Positions 51,104-60,262 of a stretch of DNA of 64,000 nt are shown here, one piece after another (position 1 is the first letter of the stretch; every line of letters starts with the position of its first letter). The translations under genes were made by a program, and so were the position numbers. The notes below the pieces were generated by a model. The model saw nothing but the letters and a program-made list of their open reading frames with translations. It did not search any database and was not told the DNA's origin. The stretch covers positions 42,464 to 106,463 of the forward strand of contig JAGBAX010000016.1 of the NCBI GenBank assembly GCA_017938765.1, given 5' to 3'. This stretch comes from Alistipes sp. (GTDB lineage: Bacteria; Bacteroidota; Bacteroidia; Bacteroidales; Rikenellaceae).

Positions 51104-53641
51104 ATGAATAAAACCCCTAAAAAGGTCGATTATGCCGCTGCCGTGGCTGCTGCCAAAGAGTATTTTGGTGGTGATGAGTTGGCCGCAACAGTCTGGGTGA
51201 GCAAGTATGCTCTGAAGGACTCTTATGGCAATATCTACGAGTCATCTCCAGTTCAGATGCACGAGCGTATTGCTTCTGAACTTGAGCGTATTGAGAACAA
51301 GTACCCTAATCCGCTCTCTTTTGCTCAGATTTTTGAGCTGCTTGACCACTTCCGCTATGTTATTCCGCAGGGTGGCCCTATGACTGGTATTGGAAACAAC
51401 TTCCAGGTAGCTTCGCTCTCTAACTGTTTCGTTATCGGACATAAGAATCCTGCAGACTCTTATGGTGGTATCTTCCGTATGGATGAGGAGCAGGTGCAGC
51501 TGATGAAGCGTCGTGGTGGTGTGGGTCACGACCTATCGCACATCCGTCCTGCGGGTAGCCCAGTGCTTAACTCTGCGCTTACCTCTACGGGTATTGTTCC
51601 ATTTATGGAGCGTTACTCTAACTCTACACGTGAGGTTGCTCAGGATGGCCGTCGTGGAGCTCTGATGCTCTCGCTCTCAATTAAGCACCCAGATGCAGAG
51701 AAGTTTATTGACGCTAAGCTCGATACAAATAAGGTTACAGGCGCTAATGTCTCAATTAAGATTGACGATGAGTTTATGCGCTCTGTAATTGAGGGTCGTA
51801 CATACACTCAGCAGTTCCCTATTGGTGCAGCTGAGCCTCAGTTTGTTCAGAACATTGACGCTCGTAAGCTCTGGTCTAAGATTATCCACAATGCTTGGAA
51901 GTCTGCAGAGCCAGGTGTGCTATTCTGGGATACTATTATCCGCGAGTCTGTGCCTGATTGCTACGCAGATATGGGCTTTACAACGGTCTCTACAAACCCT
52001 TGTGGTGAAATTCCGCTCTGTCCTTATGATAGTTGCCGACTACTGGCTATCAACCTCTATAGCTACGTTGAGAATCCATTTACCAAGGAGGCTACATTTA
52101 ACTTTGACCTCTTTAAGCAGCATATCCACAAGGCTATGCATCTGATGGATGATATTATTGACCTTGAGCTTGAGAAGGTTGATCTTATTATTAAGAAAAT
52201 TGAGTCTGACCCAGAGGATTTGGATGTTCGTCAGGTAGAGATTAACCTCTGGAAGAAGATTAAGGATATGGCACTCAAGGGTCGTCGTACAGGCTTGGGT
52301 ATTACTGCCGAGGGCGATATGCTCGCAGCCCTGGGTCTTCGTTATGGCTCGGAGAAGGCGCTGAAGTTTGCTGTTGAGGTTCACAAGACCCTTGCTGTTG
52401 AGGCTTACCGCGCATCTGTGATGATGGCTCGTGATCGTGGCGCATTTGGCGTGTTTGATGCCGAGAAGGAGAAGAATAATCCTATGATTGCTCGCTTGCG
52501 CGAGGCTGATAGCTCACTGTACGAGGATATGCTCAAGTATGGCCGTCGTAATATTGCTATGCTTACTATCGCTCCTACTGGTACAACTTCACTGATGTCA
52601 CAGACAACTTCTGGTATTGAGCCAGTCTTCCGTCCAGTATACAAGCGTCGTCGTAAGATTAACCCATCAGACAAGAATGTTGTTGCGACATTTGTGGATG
52701 AGCAGGGTAACTCTTTTGAGGAGTACAATGTATACCACCATAAGTTTGTAGATTGGCTTACAATTAACGGCTACGACACATCTCGTTTGCAGAGCATTCA
52801 GGATGAGGAGCTGCAGCGTTGGGTAGATGCTTCGCCATACCACCGTGCAACAGCAAATGATATTGACTGGGTAGCAAAAGTTCGTATGCAGGGTGCTATT
52901 CAGAAGTGGGTTGACCACTCAATCTCTGTGACTGTAAACCTTCCAAATAATGTCTCTGAGGAGCTTGTTGCCGATGTATATCGTGCAGCGTGGGAGAGTG
53001 GCTGTAAGGGTATTACCGTATATCGTGACGGTTGCCGTGCAGGTGTGCTTGTAGATAAGAAGTCTAAGAAGGAGCAGCCAAAGTGCGAGGAGCCTACACA
53101 GTCTAACCGCCGACCAAAGTCTCTGCCTGCAGAGGTTGTTCGCTTCAAGAATGGTAAGGAGGATTGGATTGCATTTATCGGTCTACATGAGGGTCATCCA
53201 TATGAGATTTTTACTGGTAAGATTGAGGATGATGCAATGTATATCCCACCAAAGATTACTAAGGGTAATATCCTTAAGGTTCGCGAGGAGGATGGTACAA
53301 AGCGCTATGACTTCCAGTATACTGACCGCTACGGCTATACAAATACAATCGGTGGTATCTCGCGCCTCTTTAACGAGAGTTTCTGGAACTACGCAAAGCT
53401 TATCTCTGGTGTTCTTCGCTATAATATGCCTATAGACAAGGTTGTTTCGCTCATTGATGGTCTGCACCTTGATGATGAGAATATCAATACTTGGAAGAAT
53501 GGTGTTAAGCGCGCGCTGAAGCAGTATATTGAGGATGGAACTCGTTCAAAGGGTAAGTGTCCTCAGTGTGGCCAGGAGAATATGGCTTATCAGAATGGCT
53601 GTCTTACATGTATGAGCTGTGGCTACTCAAAGTGCGGTTGA
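51104..53641 (+). CDS. nrdJ: Adenosylcobalamin-dependent ribonucleotide reductase (class II)
   Basis: 845 residues. It reduces ribonucleotides to deoxyribonucleotides using a B12-derived radical. Class II features: SLSNCFVIG (substrate-site Cys), STNPCGEIPLCPYDSC (Asn-x-Cys-x-Glu active site), and APTGTTSLMSQTTSGIEPVF, the phosphate-binding region. The C-terminus is a zinc-ribbon-like CPQC-x16-CMSC-x3-KC typical of long NrdJ, with cysteines that can reduce the active site. It needs no NrdB subunit and works with or without oxygen. Monocistronic, with a strong terminator. Confidence 0.93.
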   Translation: MNKTPKKVDYAAAVAAAKEYFGGDELAATVWVSKYALKDSYGNIYESSPVQMHERIASELERIENKYPNPLSFAQIFELLDHFRYVIPQGGPMTGIGNNFQVASLSNCFVIGHKNPADSYGGIFRMDEEQVQLMKRRGGVGHDLSHIRPAGSPVLNSALTSTGIVPFMERYSNSTREVAQDGRRGALMLSLSIKHPDAEKFIDAKLDTNKVTGANVSIKIDDEFMRSVIEGRTYTQQFPIGAAEPQFVQNIDARKLWSKIIHNAWKSAEPGVLFWDTIIRESVPDCYADMGFTTVSTNPCGEIPLCPYDSCRLLAINLYSYVENPFTKEATFNFDLFKQHIHKAMHLMDDIIDLELEKVDLIIKKIESDPEDLDVRQVEINLWKKIKDMALKGRRTGLGITAEGDMLAALGLRYGSEKALKFAVEVHKTLAVEAYRASVMMARDRGAFGVFDAEKEKNNPMIARLREADSSLYEDMLKYGRRNIAMLTIAPTGTTSLMSQTTSGIEPVFRPVYKRRRKINPSDKNVVATFVDEQGNSFEEYNVYHHKFVDWLTINGYDTSRLQSIQDEELQRWVDASPYHRATANDIDWVAKVRMQGAIQKWVDHSISVTVNLPNNVSEELVADVYRAAWESGCKGITVYRDGCRAGVLVDKKSKKEQPKCEEPTQSNRRPKSLPAEVVRFKNGKEDWIAFIGLHEGHPYEIFTGKIEDDAMYIPPKITKGNILKVREEDGTKRYDFQYTDRYGYTNTIGGISRLFNESFWNYAKLISGVLRYNMPIDKVVSLIDGLHLDDENINTWKNGVKRALKQYIEDGTRSKGKCPQCGQENMAYQNGCLTCMSCGYSKCG

Positions 53642-53659
53642 TGCAGTAAGAGTACTATG

Positions 53660-53697
53660 AAAAATAGAGTCTACAGCGGTAGGCTCTATTTTTTTTA
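53660..53697 (+). terminator. Terminator after nrdJ
   Basis: AAATAGAGTCTAC-AGCG-GTAGGCTCTATTT, followed by a T run. The stem base AAAATAGAGTCT equals that of the repeat copy 2 central hairpin. Confidence 0.92.
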
Positions 53698-53727
53698 TCT
53701 TTTCAGCAGAAAAAAATTGGCGAATAT

Positions 53728-53758
53728 TTTGTATATTGTAAAATAATTGTTACTTTTG
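53728..53758 (+). promoter_or_regulatory. Promoter of the OmpA-like gene
   Basis: TTTG 53728-53731, 19-nt spacer, TACTTTTG 53751-53758; leader about 50 nt. Confidence 0.8.
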
Positions 53759-53812
53759 TCGGTAATTTATACGGTAAAGGGATAAATTAATGCTAATTTA
53801 ATTATAAACATT

Positions 53813-55033
53813 ATGAAGAAGATTTTTGTATTTATCGTCGCTTTGGCGGCTTTCGCAGCAACTGCTGGCGTAGCAGCTGCGCAGGAGCAGAATGAGAAGA
53901 AGCCTCACGTTCAGGGCTTTATATCTAACAAGTTCTGGGATAACTGGGAGATTCAGGGTGGTGTAGGTCCTACATTCACCGTTAAGACTGGTAGCGGTAT
54001 CGCTGATGCTAACCACTGGGCTGGTTATGCTGCAGTTGGTAAGTGGTTCCACCCTGTATTCGGTGTTCGCTTTGCTATGGAGGGTGGTAAGTTTGACTAC
54101 CTCAGCGCTGTTGGTAACTACAACGTAAACACTTCATTTATCTTTGCTCACCCAGACTTAATGGTTAATCTGAGCAACTGGATTGGTGGGTATAAGGAGC
54201 GTGTTTACAATGCAGTTCTGCTTGGTGGTGCTGGTATCGCAGCTACAAGCCTTCACCCAGACAACAAGAGCACACGTACACTTGAGTATGCGTTCAACTT
54301 CGGTCTTCAGAACCGCTTCAATGTTTGCAAGTGCCTCTCTGTAGACCTTACAATGAACTATATGCTTGCAACTGCAAACCTCTATCCAGTTCAAAAGATT
54401 AAGAACTCACGCTTCAACGCACTTAACTTCTATGTAGGTGTTACTTACCGTTTCAACAAGCGTACTTACGATCGCGCAGGTATGACAGAGGCTGAGGCTA
54501 AGGCAGCTCTTGGTCGTCTTTCAGCAGCTGAGGCTGATGCAGCAGCAGCAAAGGCTGAGAACGAGCGTCTTGCAAAGCTCTCTGCTGAGCAGGCTCAGGC
54601 ACTTGAGGCAGCAGCTGCTGCAGCAGCACAGCGTGACGCAGCACTTAAGTCTGCAGAGGAGAAGCTCGCAGGTTATTCTGCACAGGCATCTTCTGCTAAG
54701 GAGGCTGTTGATACTGCAAACTTCGAGGAGATTCTGTTCTACCTCTATGGTTACGGTGTACTGAATGAGAACAACAAGACTCGTCTTGACCTGCTTGCTG
54801 AGCACATCAAGAACGCAGACAGCGACAAGGTATTCAAGATTGAGGGCTTTGCTGATCCACAGACTGGTAGCAAGAAGGCTAACATCCGCCTTGCTGAGAA
54901 GCGCGCTCGCCTTGTTTACGAGTACCTCGTATCAAAGGGTGTTGACTCTTCAAAGCTTAGCTGGAAGAACTGCGGCACTGAGAACCTTCCATTTGGTAAG
55001 AAGGAGCAGAACCGTGTAGTAGTAATCTTCTAA
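53813..55033 (+). CDS. OmpA-family outer-membrane protein
   Basis: 406 residues. Signal peptide ends VAAAQ. Residues about 25-220 form a beta-barrel (WEIQGGVGPTFTVKTG, AGYAAVGKWFHPVFGVRFA, NFYVGVTYRF). An Ala-rich helical/coiled linker follows (about 223-300, many Ala-Glu-Lys), then a C-terminal OmpA-like peptidoglycan-binding domain (about 305-406; IEGFADPQTGSKKANIRLAE, KRARLVYEYLVSKGV). It should tie the outer membrane to peptidoglycan. Strong promoter and biased codons suggest an abundant protein. Confidence 0.9.
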   Translation: MKKIFVFIVALAAFAATAGVAAAQEQNEKKPHVQGFISNKFWDNWEIQGGVGPTFTVKTGSGIADANHWAGYAAVGKWFHPVFGVRFAMEGGKFDYLSAVGNYNVNTSFIFAHPDLMVNLSNWIGGYKERVYNAVLLGGAGIAATSLHPDNKSTRTLEYAFNFGLQNRFNVCKCLSVDLTMNYMLATANLYPVQKIKNSRFNALNFYVGVTYRFNKRTYDRAGMTEAEAKAALGRLSAAEADAAAAKAENERLAKLSAEQAQALEAAAAAAAQRDAALKSAEEKLAGYSAQASSAKEAVDTANFEEILFYLYGYGVLNENNKTRLDLLAEHIKNADSDKVFKIEGFADPQTGSKKANIRLAEKRARLVYEYLVSKGVDSSKLSWKNCGTENLPFGKKEQNRVVVIF

Positions 55034-55052
55034 AGTTAGCTCAATAAACTAT

Positions 55053-55086
55053 AGTACCGAGTCAATTTGGCTCGGTACTTTTTTAT
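55053..55086 (+). terminator. Terminator after the OmpA-like gene
   Basis: AGTACCGAG pairs with CTCGGTACT, followed by TTTTTT. Confidence 0.92.
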
Positions 55087-55098
55087 ATATAGGTAAAT

Positions 55099-55129
55099 TT
55101 TGAATTTTGAATTGGTTTAGTTACCTTTG
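55099..55129 (+). promoter_or_regulatory. ackA promoter
   Basis: TTTG 55099-55102, 19-nt spacer, TACCTTTG 55122-55129; 29 bp before the ATG at 55159. Confidence 0.85.
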
Positions 55130-55158
55130 CAAGTTAGTAACAAATTTAATAAAAAGAT

Positions 55159-56361
55159 ATGGTAATTTTAGTTTTGAACTGTGGAAGTTCATCAATTAAG
55201 TATCAGGTGATTGACATCTGCGACGGTAGTCACACATTGCTTGCAAAGGGTCTTGTAGAGCGTATTGGCCTTGCGGAGGGCGACCTTACACATAAGCCAG
55301 TAGGTAAGGAGGTTTTCCATCTCCACCAGCCGATTGCTGATCATACAACTGGTATCCGCCTTGTTCTTGAGGCTCTGACAGATGCTACTCACGGCGTTAT
55401 CGCCTCTCTTGATGAGGTTAAGGCCGTAGGTCACCGCGTTGCTCACGGTGGCGAGTTCTTTGCCAAGAGCTGTGTTGTAGACGAGAGCGTAAAGGCGAAG
55501 ATTCGCTCTCTGTTTGACATTGCTCCGCTTCATAACCCTGCAAACCTTGAGGGTATACTCTCTATTGAGAAGGTACTTCCAGAGGTTAAGCAGGTGGCAG
55601 TCTTTGATACCTCTTTCCACCAGACAATCTCTGCTGAGAACTACCTCTACGCAATACCTTATGAGTACTACGAGAAGTATCGTGTACGTCGCTACGGCTT
55701 TCACGGCACGAGCCATAAGTTTGTCGCAGGCGTAGGTGCTACTCTTGCAGGCCTTGATATTAACAATAGCAAGATTATCACTTGCCACATCGGTAATGGC
55801 GCATCTGTGACCGCTATTGAGAATGGTAAGAGCGTATGTACATCTATGGGCTTCTCGCCAGTAGATGGACTTGTTATGGGTACACGCTGTGGCGATGTAG
55901 ACCCATCAGCGCTGCTCTTTATTGCCGAGAAGGAGGGTATGAATCTTGCAGATATCAACACTATGATTAACAAGCGTTCTGGTGTTGAGGGTCTGTCTGG
56001 CGTGTCAAGCGATATGCGTGATATTGATGCTGCATATGAGGCAGGTAATCCTCGCGCTATTGTTGCTCGTGACATCTACTACGCTCGCGTAAAGCAGTAT
56101 ATCGGTAAGTATGCCGCTCTTATGGGTGGTGTAGACCTTGTTATCTTTACTGGTGGCGTGGGAGAGAACTCTTGGGAGCTTCGCGCGGGTGCAACCTCTG
56201 GCCTTGAGTATATGGGCATTGCTCTTAACGATGAGGTTAATCGCGCAACTCGTGGCACAGATACAATTATCTCAGCCGAGGGCTCAAAGGTTAAGGTGGC
56301 TGTAATTGCTACAAATGAGGAGTTGGTAATTGCTACAGATACATATAATTTAACACGATAA
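55159..56361 (+). CDS. ackA: Acetate kinase
   Basis: 400 residues, standard length. It interconverts acetyl phosphate and ADP with acetate and ATP. Motifs of the ASKHA fold: LVLNCGSSSIKYQ, GHRVAHGGEFF, YGFHGTSHKFV, CHIGNGASVTAI, GFSPVDGLVMGTRCGDVDPS and FTGGVGENSWELR. It is clearly the acetate rather than the shorter butyrate kinase type. It is followed by a phosphate acyltransferase gene of the Ptb type, separated by 121 bp with inverted heptamer tracts. Confidence 0.95.
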   Translation: MVILVLNCGSSSIKYQVIDICDGSHTLLAKGLVERIGLAEGDLTHKPVGKEVFHLHQPIADHTTGIRLVLEALTDATHGVIASLDEVKAVGHRVAHGGEFFAKSCVVDESVKAKIRSLFDIAPLHNPANLEGILSIEKVLPEVKQVAVFDTSFHQTISAENYLYAIPYEYYEKYRVRRYGFHGTSHKFVAGVGATLAGLDINNSKIITCHIGNGASVTAIENGKSVCTSMGFSPVDGLVMGTRCGDVDPSALLFIAEKEGMNLADINTMINKRSGVEGLSGVSSDMRDIDAAYEAGNPRAIVARDIYYARVKQYIGKYAALMGGVDLVIFTGGVGENSWELRAGATSGLEYMGIALNDEVNRATRGTDTIISAEGSKVKVAVIATNEELVIATDTYNLTR

Positions 56362-56364
56362 ACT

Positions 56365-56469
56365 ATTGGCTGTTAGCCACTGGTTGTGACAAGCTATGAT
56401 GTTTATAGTACTATCACTTTAGTGGTACCTCTACAAGGCTAATAGCTAATAGCCAATGGCTAATAGTAA
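56365..56469. repeat. Inverted pair of heptamer tracts between ackA and the acyltransferase gene
   Basis: The left arm CTATTGGCTGTTAGCC is in the plus orientation of the TTAGCNN unit. The right arm (about 56437-56468: GGCTAATAGCTAATAGCC, then AATGGCTAATAG) is the reverse complement orientation, so the mRNA could fold a long imperfect stem. The right arm supplies an in-frame ATG at 56456 that I reject as start. Confidence 0.55.
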
Positions 56470-56482
56470 AAAAACAAAAACT

Positions 56483-57385
56483 ATGAAACATTTACAAGAG
56501 ATAGTAGAGGCTGCAAAGATTCGCGGTAGAAAGCGTCTTGCAGTAGCTTACGGACAGGATTCTCACACTATTGAGGCTGTCTATGATGCGTATAATGAGG
56601 GTCTTGTAGAGCCAATTCTCTATGGTGACCGTATCGTTATTGAGCAGGTGTGCAAAGAGCTTGATATTGATAGTTCTGTTTTCCGTATTATTGACGAGAA
56701 GACAGATGTTAAGGCTGCAGCACTCGCTGCTACAGCCGTTGCTACAGGCGAGGCTGATGTACTTATGAAGGGTATGCTTCCGACAGATAAGTATATGCGT
56801 GCAATACTTAATAAGGACCTTGGTCTCTGTCCTCCAAAGGGTGTGTTGAGCCATGTGTCAGTATTTGAGTGGTGCGGATACCATAAGCTCCTTCTTGCAT
56901 CAGATATCGCTATTATTCTTCAGCCAGATATCAAGCAGAAGCAGAAGCAGATTGACTACCTGCGTCAGGTGGCAGTTGCTTTAGGTGTTGAGACTCCAAA
57001 AATCGGTTGCGTAGCTCCATCAGAGCAGGTGCTTCCAGCATCAGTCTCATCTATTGAGGGTGCAATGCTTGCAAAGATGGCAGATCGTGGTCAGCTCGGT
57101 AATGTTGTTGTAGATGGTCCTCTGTCACTTGATGTTGCTCTGTTTAAGGAGGTTGCAGAGCATAAGAAGGTTAAGGGCTCAACTATCGCAGGCGATGTAG
57201 ATGCGCTTCTGTTCCCTAATATTGAGTCTGGAAACGTATTCTTCAAGTCTGTATCACATCTTGCAGGTGGTGAGATTGCAGCGATTGTTATGGGTGCAAA
57301 GGTGCCTTGTGTGCTTACATCTCGTGGCGACTCTGCAGCATCTAAGAAGTACTCTATCGCCCTTGCTTGTCTGCTTGCACGATAG
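56483..57385 (+). CDS. Phosphate acyltransferase (Ptb/Pta-like, short form)
   Basis: 300 residues from ATG 56483 (MKHLQEIVEAAKIRGR); the ATG at 56456 lies in the repeat. It belongs to the phosphate acetyl/butyryltransferase family (ADVLMKGMLPTDKYMRAIL, VDGPLSLDVALFKEVAEHK, GDVDALLFPNIESGN, SRGDSAASKKYSIALAC). Length and the VLMKG segment fit phosphate butyryltransferase-type enzymes rather than the ~330-residue Pta. With ackA next door it may convert acetyl-CoA to acetyl phosphate, or take longer acyl-CoAs; the sequence alone does not decide. Confidence 0.85.
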   Translation: MKHLQEIVEAAKIRGRKRLAVAYGQDSHTIEAVYDAYNEGLVEPILYGDRIVIEQVCKELDIDSSVFRIIDEKTDVKAAALAATAVATGEADVLMKGMLPTDKYMRAILNKDLGLCPPKGVLSHVSVFEWCGYHKLLLASDIAIILQPDIKQKQKQIDYLRQVAVALGVETPKIGCVAPSEQVLPASVSSIEGAMLAKMADRGQLGNVVVDGPLSLDVALFKEVAEHKKVKGSTIAGDVDALLFPNIESGNVFFKSVSHLAGGEIAAIVMGAKVPCVLTSRGDSAASKKYSIALACLLAR

Positions 57386-57395
57386 TTTGAATATT

Positions 57396-57440
57396 ATGCC
57401 GAGGCTACACCTACAAGATAGGTAGAGCTTCGGCATTTTA
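57396..57440 (+). terminator. Terminator after the phosphate acyltransferase gene
   Basis: ATGCCGAGGCT-ac-ACCTA pairs with TAGGT-ag-AGCTTCGGCAT, followed by TTTT; ends 15 bp before aroQ. Confidence 0.8.
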
Positions 57441-57454
57441 AATACCAATAAACA

Positions 57455-57880
57455 ATGAAAATCCTAATTTTAAATGGGGCAAACCTCAATCTGCAGGGTA
57501 AGCGCGATAGGGGAGTCTATGGCTGCGAGAGCTTTGACGAGTTTATTCCGCGCCTACAGCAGAAGTATGCCGACCTAACGATAGACTACTGTCAGACCAA
57601 TATTGAGGGAGAGATTGTTACGGCTCTGCACCAGGCAGAGGGTAAATATGACGGTGTGCTACTCAATGCTGGTGGATATACACACACCTCTGTAGTTATC
57701 CGCGATGCTATTGCGGCTATTGATACGCCAGTGGTTGAGATTCATATCTCCAATATAGCCGCCCGCGAAGATTTCCGCCATACAACGCTTATCGGTTCTG
57801 TGGCTATAGGTAGCATTGTTGGCTTTGGGCTCAACTCCTACATACTTGGTGTGGAGGCTCTTAAACTCCATCTTCAGTAG
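57455..57880 (+). CDS. aroQ: 3-dehydroquinate dehydratase, type II
   Basis: 141 residues. Third step of the shikimate pathway. Motifs: ILILNGANLNLQGKRDRGVYG (catalytic Tyr in the flexible lid; the family often has NLLGxRE), CQTNIEGEIV, LLNAGGYTHTSVVIRDAI and VEIHISNIAAREDFRH (catalytic His). It is followed 6 bp later by the flippase gene. Confidence 0.95.
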   Translation: MKILILNGANLNLQGKRDRGVYGCESFDEFIPRLQQKYADLTIDYCQTNIEGEIVTALHQAEGKYDGVLLNAGGYTHTSVVIRDAIAAIDTPVVEIHISNIAAREDFRHTTLIGSVAIGSIVGFGLNSYILGVEALKLHLQ

Positions 57881-57886
57881 ACGACT

Positions 57887-59329
57887 ATGGCCGAGCAACT
57901 AAGAGATAAGGTTACGGTAGGCGTGGCGTGGAGCGTAGCAGAGAAGATAGGCTCTATGCTTATGCAGATGGTTGTAAGCATTGTCGTGGCGCGACTGCTT
58001 ATGCCAGAAGACTTCGGTGTGCTTGCTATCCTTACCTTCTTTACTGCTCTTATGGCTGTTGTCGTTGATAGCGGATTTTCCCAAACGCTTATACGCAAAA
58101 CAGAGCCGACAGAGAGTGACTATAAGTCGGTCTTTGTCTTCAATGTAGTGACCTCTCTGGTGCTCTATGCAGTAATGACGGCACTAAGTCCCGCTATTGC
58201 GGCATACTATAACCTCCCTGTTATTAGTAAGATAGCCCCAGTGCTGTTCCTGCTGCTGCCCGTAAACGCACTCACTGTAATACAGAACACAATCTTCGCC
58301 CGTCAGTTCCGCTTTGCAACGCTCTCGCGTATAAACTTCGCATCGGCAACTATTGCGGGCGTTACTGCTATTACTATGGCGTGGTGCGGTTTTGGCGTGT
58401 GGAGTCTTGTGGCTCAACGACTTGCACAAGTGACAGTAAAGGCCGTTCTACTCTGGTGGCGAGGAGATTGGAGGTGCAAGGGAAGATTTGATTTCTCAGC
58501 TCTTAAGGCTATGAGTGGCTTCTCGTTCCGACTTATGGGCATAGATATTATCTCCTACCTATACAACAATATTGCACAGCTCTTTATCGGCAAGATGCAC
58601 TCTGCTACAACCCTTGGATACTATAATCAGGCACAGAAACTAAAGGAGCTGCCAGTAACATCTGTTGTGCAGTCGTTCCAGAGTGTCACTTACCCTGCTC
58701 TGGCTAATGTTAAGGGCGATAAGCAGAAGTTTGCCGATAGTTATCTGCGCGTGTTAGCTATCACGGCAGCTGTTATTGCGCCCGTTATGGTGGGTATGGT
58801 GGCTGTGGCGGACGATATGTTTATGCTGATGCTTGGCCAGAGGTGGATGCCGACTGTTCCTTACTTTAAGATACTATCACTTGCAGGGCTCTTCTATCCT
58901 ATATCTATGATTGCCTATAATGTGCTTAAGGTGGCAGGCGATGGAGGTGTAATTCTGCGTTTAGAGATAATAAAGAAGGCGATTATGACCATTATCCTTG
59001 TTCTTGCTATTCCGCACTCTGTGACAGCTATCGCTTGGGGTATGGTTGTAATGGCAGTAGTTGAGCTGATGCTCAATGCTCTCTATTCACTCCGCTTTGC
59101 AGAACTTAAGGCCTTTGATTTGGTTTGTACACTACTGCCTATTGCGCTGCTGACAACAGCTATGTACTTTGCAGTAAGAGTCGTAGGCTATTATACAGCT
59201 GATTTTGGATTGTTTGCGCGATTTATATTGCAAATTGCAGTAGGTGTTGCTACCTATCTGCTCGGTGCACTAATCTTTAGGATGAAGTTCCTTAAGGATA
59301 TCCTTCAGAGCGTAAAACGCATCATTTAA
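57887..59329 (+). CDS. Polysaccharide flippase (Wzx/MurJ-like, MOP superfamily)
   Basis: 480 residues, about 12-14 membrane helices. The N-terminus VAWSVAEKIGSMLMQMVVSI, then RLLMPEDFGVLAI and TLIRKTEPTESDY, match lipopolysaccharide-biosynthesis flippases that move lipid-linked sugars across the inner membrane. No glycosyltransferases are nearby, so the substrate is open. Its 3' end overlaps the convergent FtsB-like gene by 8 bp. Confidence 0.88.
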   Translation: MAEQLRDKVTVGVAWSVAEKIGSMLMQMVVSIVVARLLMPEDFGVLAILTFFTALMAVVVDSGFSQTLIRKTEPTESDYKSVFVFNVVTSLVLYAVMTALSPAIAAYYNLPVISKIAPVLFLLLPVNALTVIQNTIFARQFRFATLSRINFASATIAGVTAITMAWCGFGVWSLVAQRLAQVTVKAVLLWWRGDWRCKGRFDFSALKAMSGFSFRLMGIDIISYLYNNIAQLFIGKMHSATTLGYYNQAQKLKELPVTSVVQSFQSVTYPALANVKGDKQKFADSYLRVLAITAAVIAPVMVGMVAVADDMFMLMLGQRWMPTVPYFKILSLAGLFYPISMIAYNVLKVAGDGGVILRLEIIKKAIMTIILVLAIPHSVTAIAWGMVVMAVVELMLNALYSLRFAELKAFDLVCTLLPIALLTTAMYFAVRVVGYYTADFGLFARFILQIAVGVATYLLGALIFRMKFLKDILQSVKRII

Positions 59330-59636
59330 TTTTGTAGACCTGCTCGTTCTCGCGCTGCATATTATATCGCTCGCGAGCATACTGCTCAAGGTACTCATTA
59401 AATTGCAGACGGTAAAGAAGGGTGCTGTCTGCTTCAATCTGCCTCTGATACTGCTCCTGAAGCCTTGTAAGACGGTTTATCTCACGCTTAGAGCGGATAA
59501 TTCGCCATGCAGACTGAATGATGATAAATAGCGTTAGGGCAGAGATAACAATAGTGATAATGCGCCAAAATAGTAGTGACGCATCCGACAGCATACGGCC
59601 TAAAAATCCACCTTTTTTACCCTTGCCCCTTGCCAT
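59322..59636 (-). CDS. FtsB/DivIC-like septum formation protein
   Basis: 104 residues from ATG 59636 (MARGKGKKGGFLGRML). Basic cytosolic N-terminus, one membrane helix (about 21-43), then a coiled coil (REINRLTRLQEQYQRQIEAD) and the C-terminal YLEQYARERYNMQRENEQVYKI, typical of the family that bridges FtsQ and FtsL in the divisome. It overlaps the queE stop by one base and ends the operon. Confidence 0.88.
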   Translation of the reverse strand: MARGKGKKGGFLGRMLSDASLLFWRIITIVISALTLFIIIQSAWRIIRSKREINRLTRLQEQYQRQIEADSTLLYRLQFNEYLEQYARERYNMQRENEQVYKIK

Positions 59637-60262
59637 TATGGTATGTGCATATATTTGTGACTCTGTATAGATATGCTCCACTTAGGATTGTTCTTGGCAT
59701 ACTCTACAATAGCACTCATAATCTGTTTTGAGCGACTCCACTCTGGCTGTAGGTAGAGCAAACAGCCTTCTGAAACCTTTGCCGCATTTGCTTCTGCCCA
59801 CTCAAAATCCTCCTCGCTCTCAATAATCACCTTCAGCTCATCTGCGCGAGCAAAGGCCTCCTCTAAAGGTGGCTGCTTGCGCTTTGGCGAGAGACACACC
59901 CAGTCAAAGTGCCCGCTAAATGGGTGCGAGCCAGAGGTCTCAAGAAATATCTTTAGACCGCGCTCGTGAAGATGTGAAGTGAGTGGCTCAAGAGGGTAGA
60001 GCAGGGGCTCGCCGCCAGTGATTACAATAGACTGAGCCTTGCAGGCAACTGCGCGCTCAACGACTACACTCATATCTGTAGGCGGGTAGAGCTTTGGATT
60101 CCAAGTGTACTTTGCATCGCACCACTTACACCCTACATCGCAACCGCCAAGGCGTATAAAATAGGCGGGCTTACCGGTATGGAAGCCCTCGCCCTGTATA
60201 GTATAGAAATCCTCTACTAATGGCAGTAGTTTACCGCCCTGTAGTACATCAATATTATTCAT
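59636..60262 (-). CDS. queE: 7-carboxy-7-deazaguanine synthase
   Basis: 208 residues from ATG 60262; an ATG at 60274 is also possible. This radical SAM enzyme makes the 7-deazaguanine core for queuosine from 6-carboxytetrahydropterin. The cluster motif is GGCDVGCKWCDAKYTW, with FYTIQGEGFHTGKPAYFIR ahead and VITGGEPLLYP behind. It overlaps hpt by 8 bp. Other queuosine genes are not in the window. Confidence 0.92.
   Translation of the reverse strand: MNNIDVLQGGKLLPLVEDFYTIQGEGFHTGKPAYFIRLGGCDVGCKWCDAKYTWNPKLYPPTDMSVVVERAVACKAQSIVITGGEPLLYPLEPLTSHLHERGLKIFLETSGSHPFSGHFDWVCLSPKRKQPPLEEAFARADELKVIIESEEDFEWAEANAAKVSEGCLLYLQPEWSRSKQIMSAIVEYAKNNPKWSISIQSHKYMHIP

Noticed and set aside
56456-56482. 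Upstream ATG for the phosphate acyltransferase (adds MANSKKTKT)
   Set aside because: It lies in the heptamer repeat; the family N-terminus begins at 56483.
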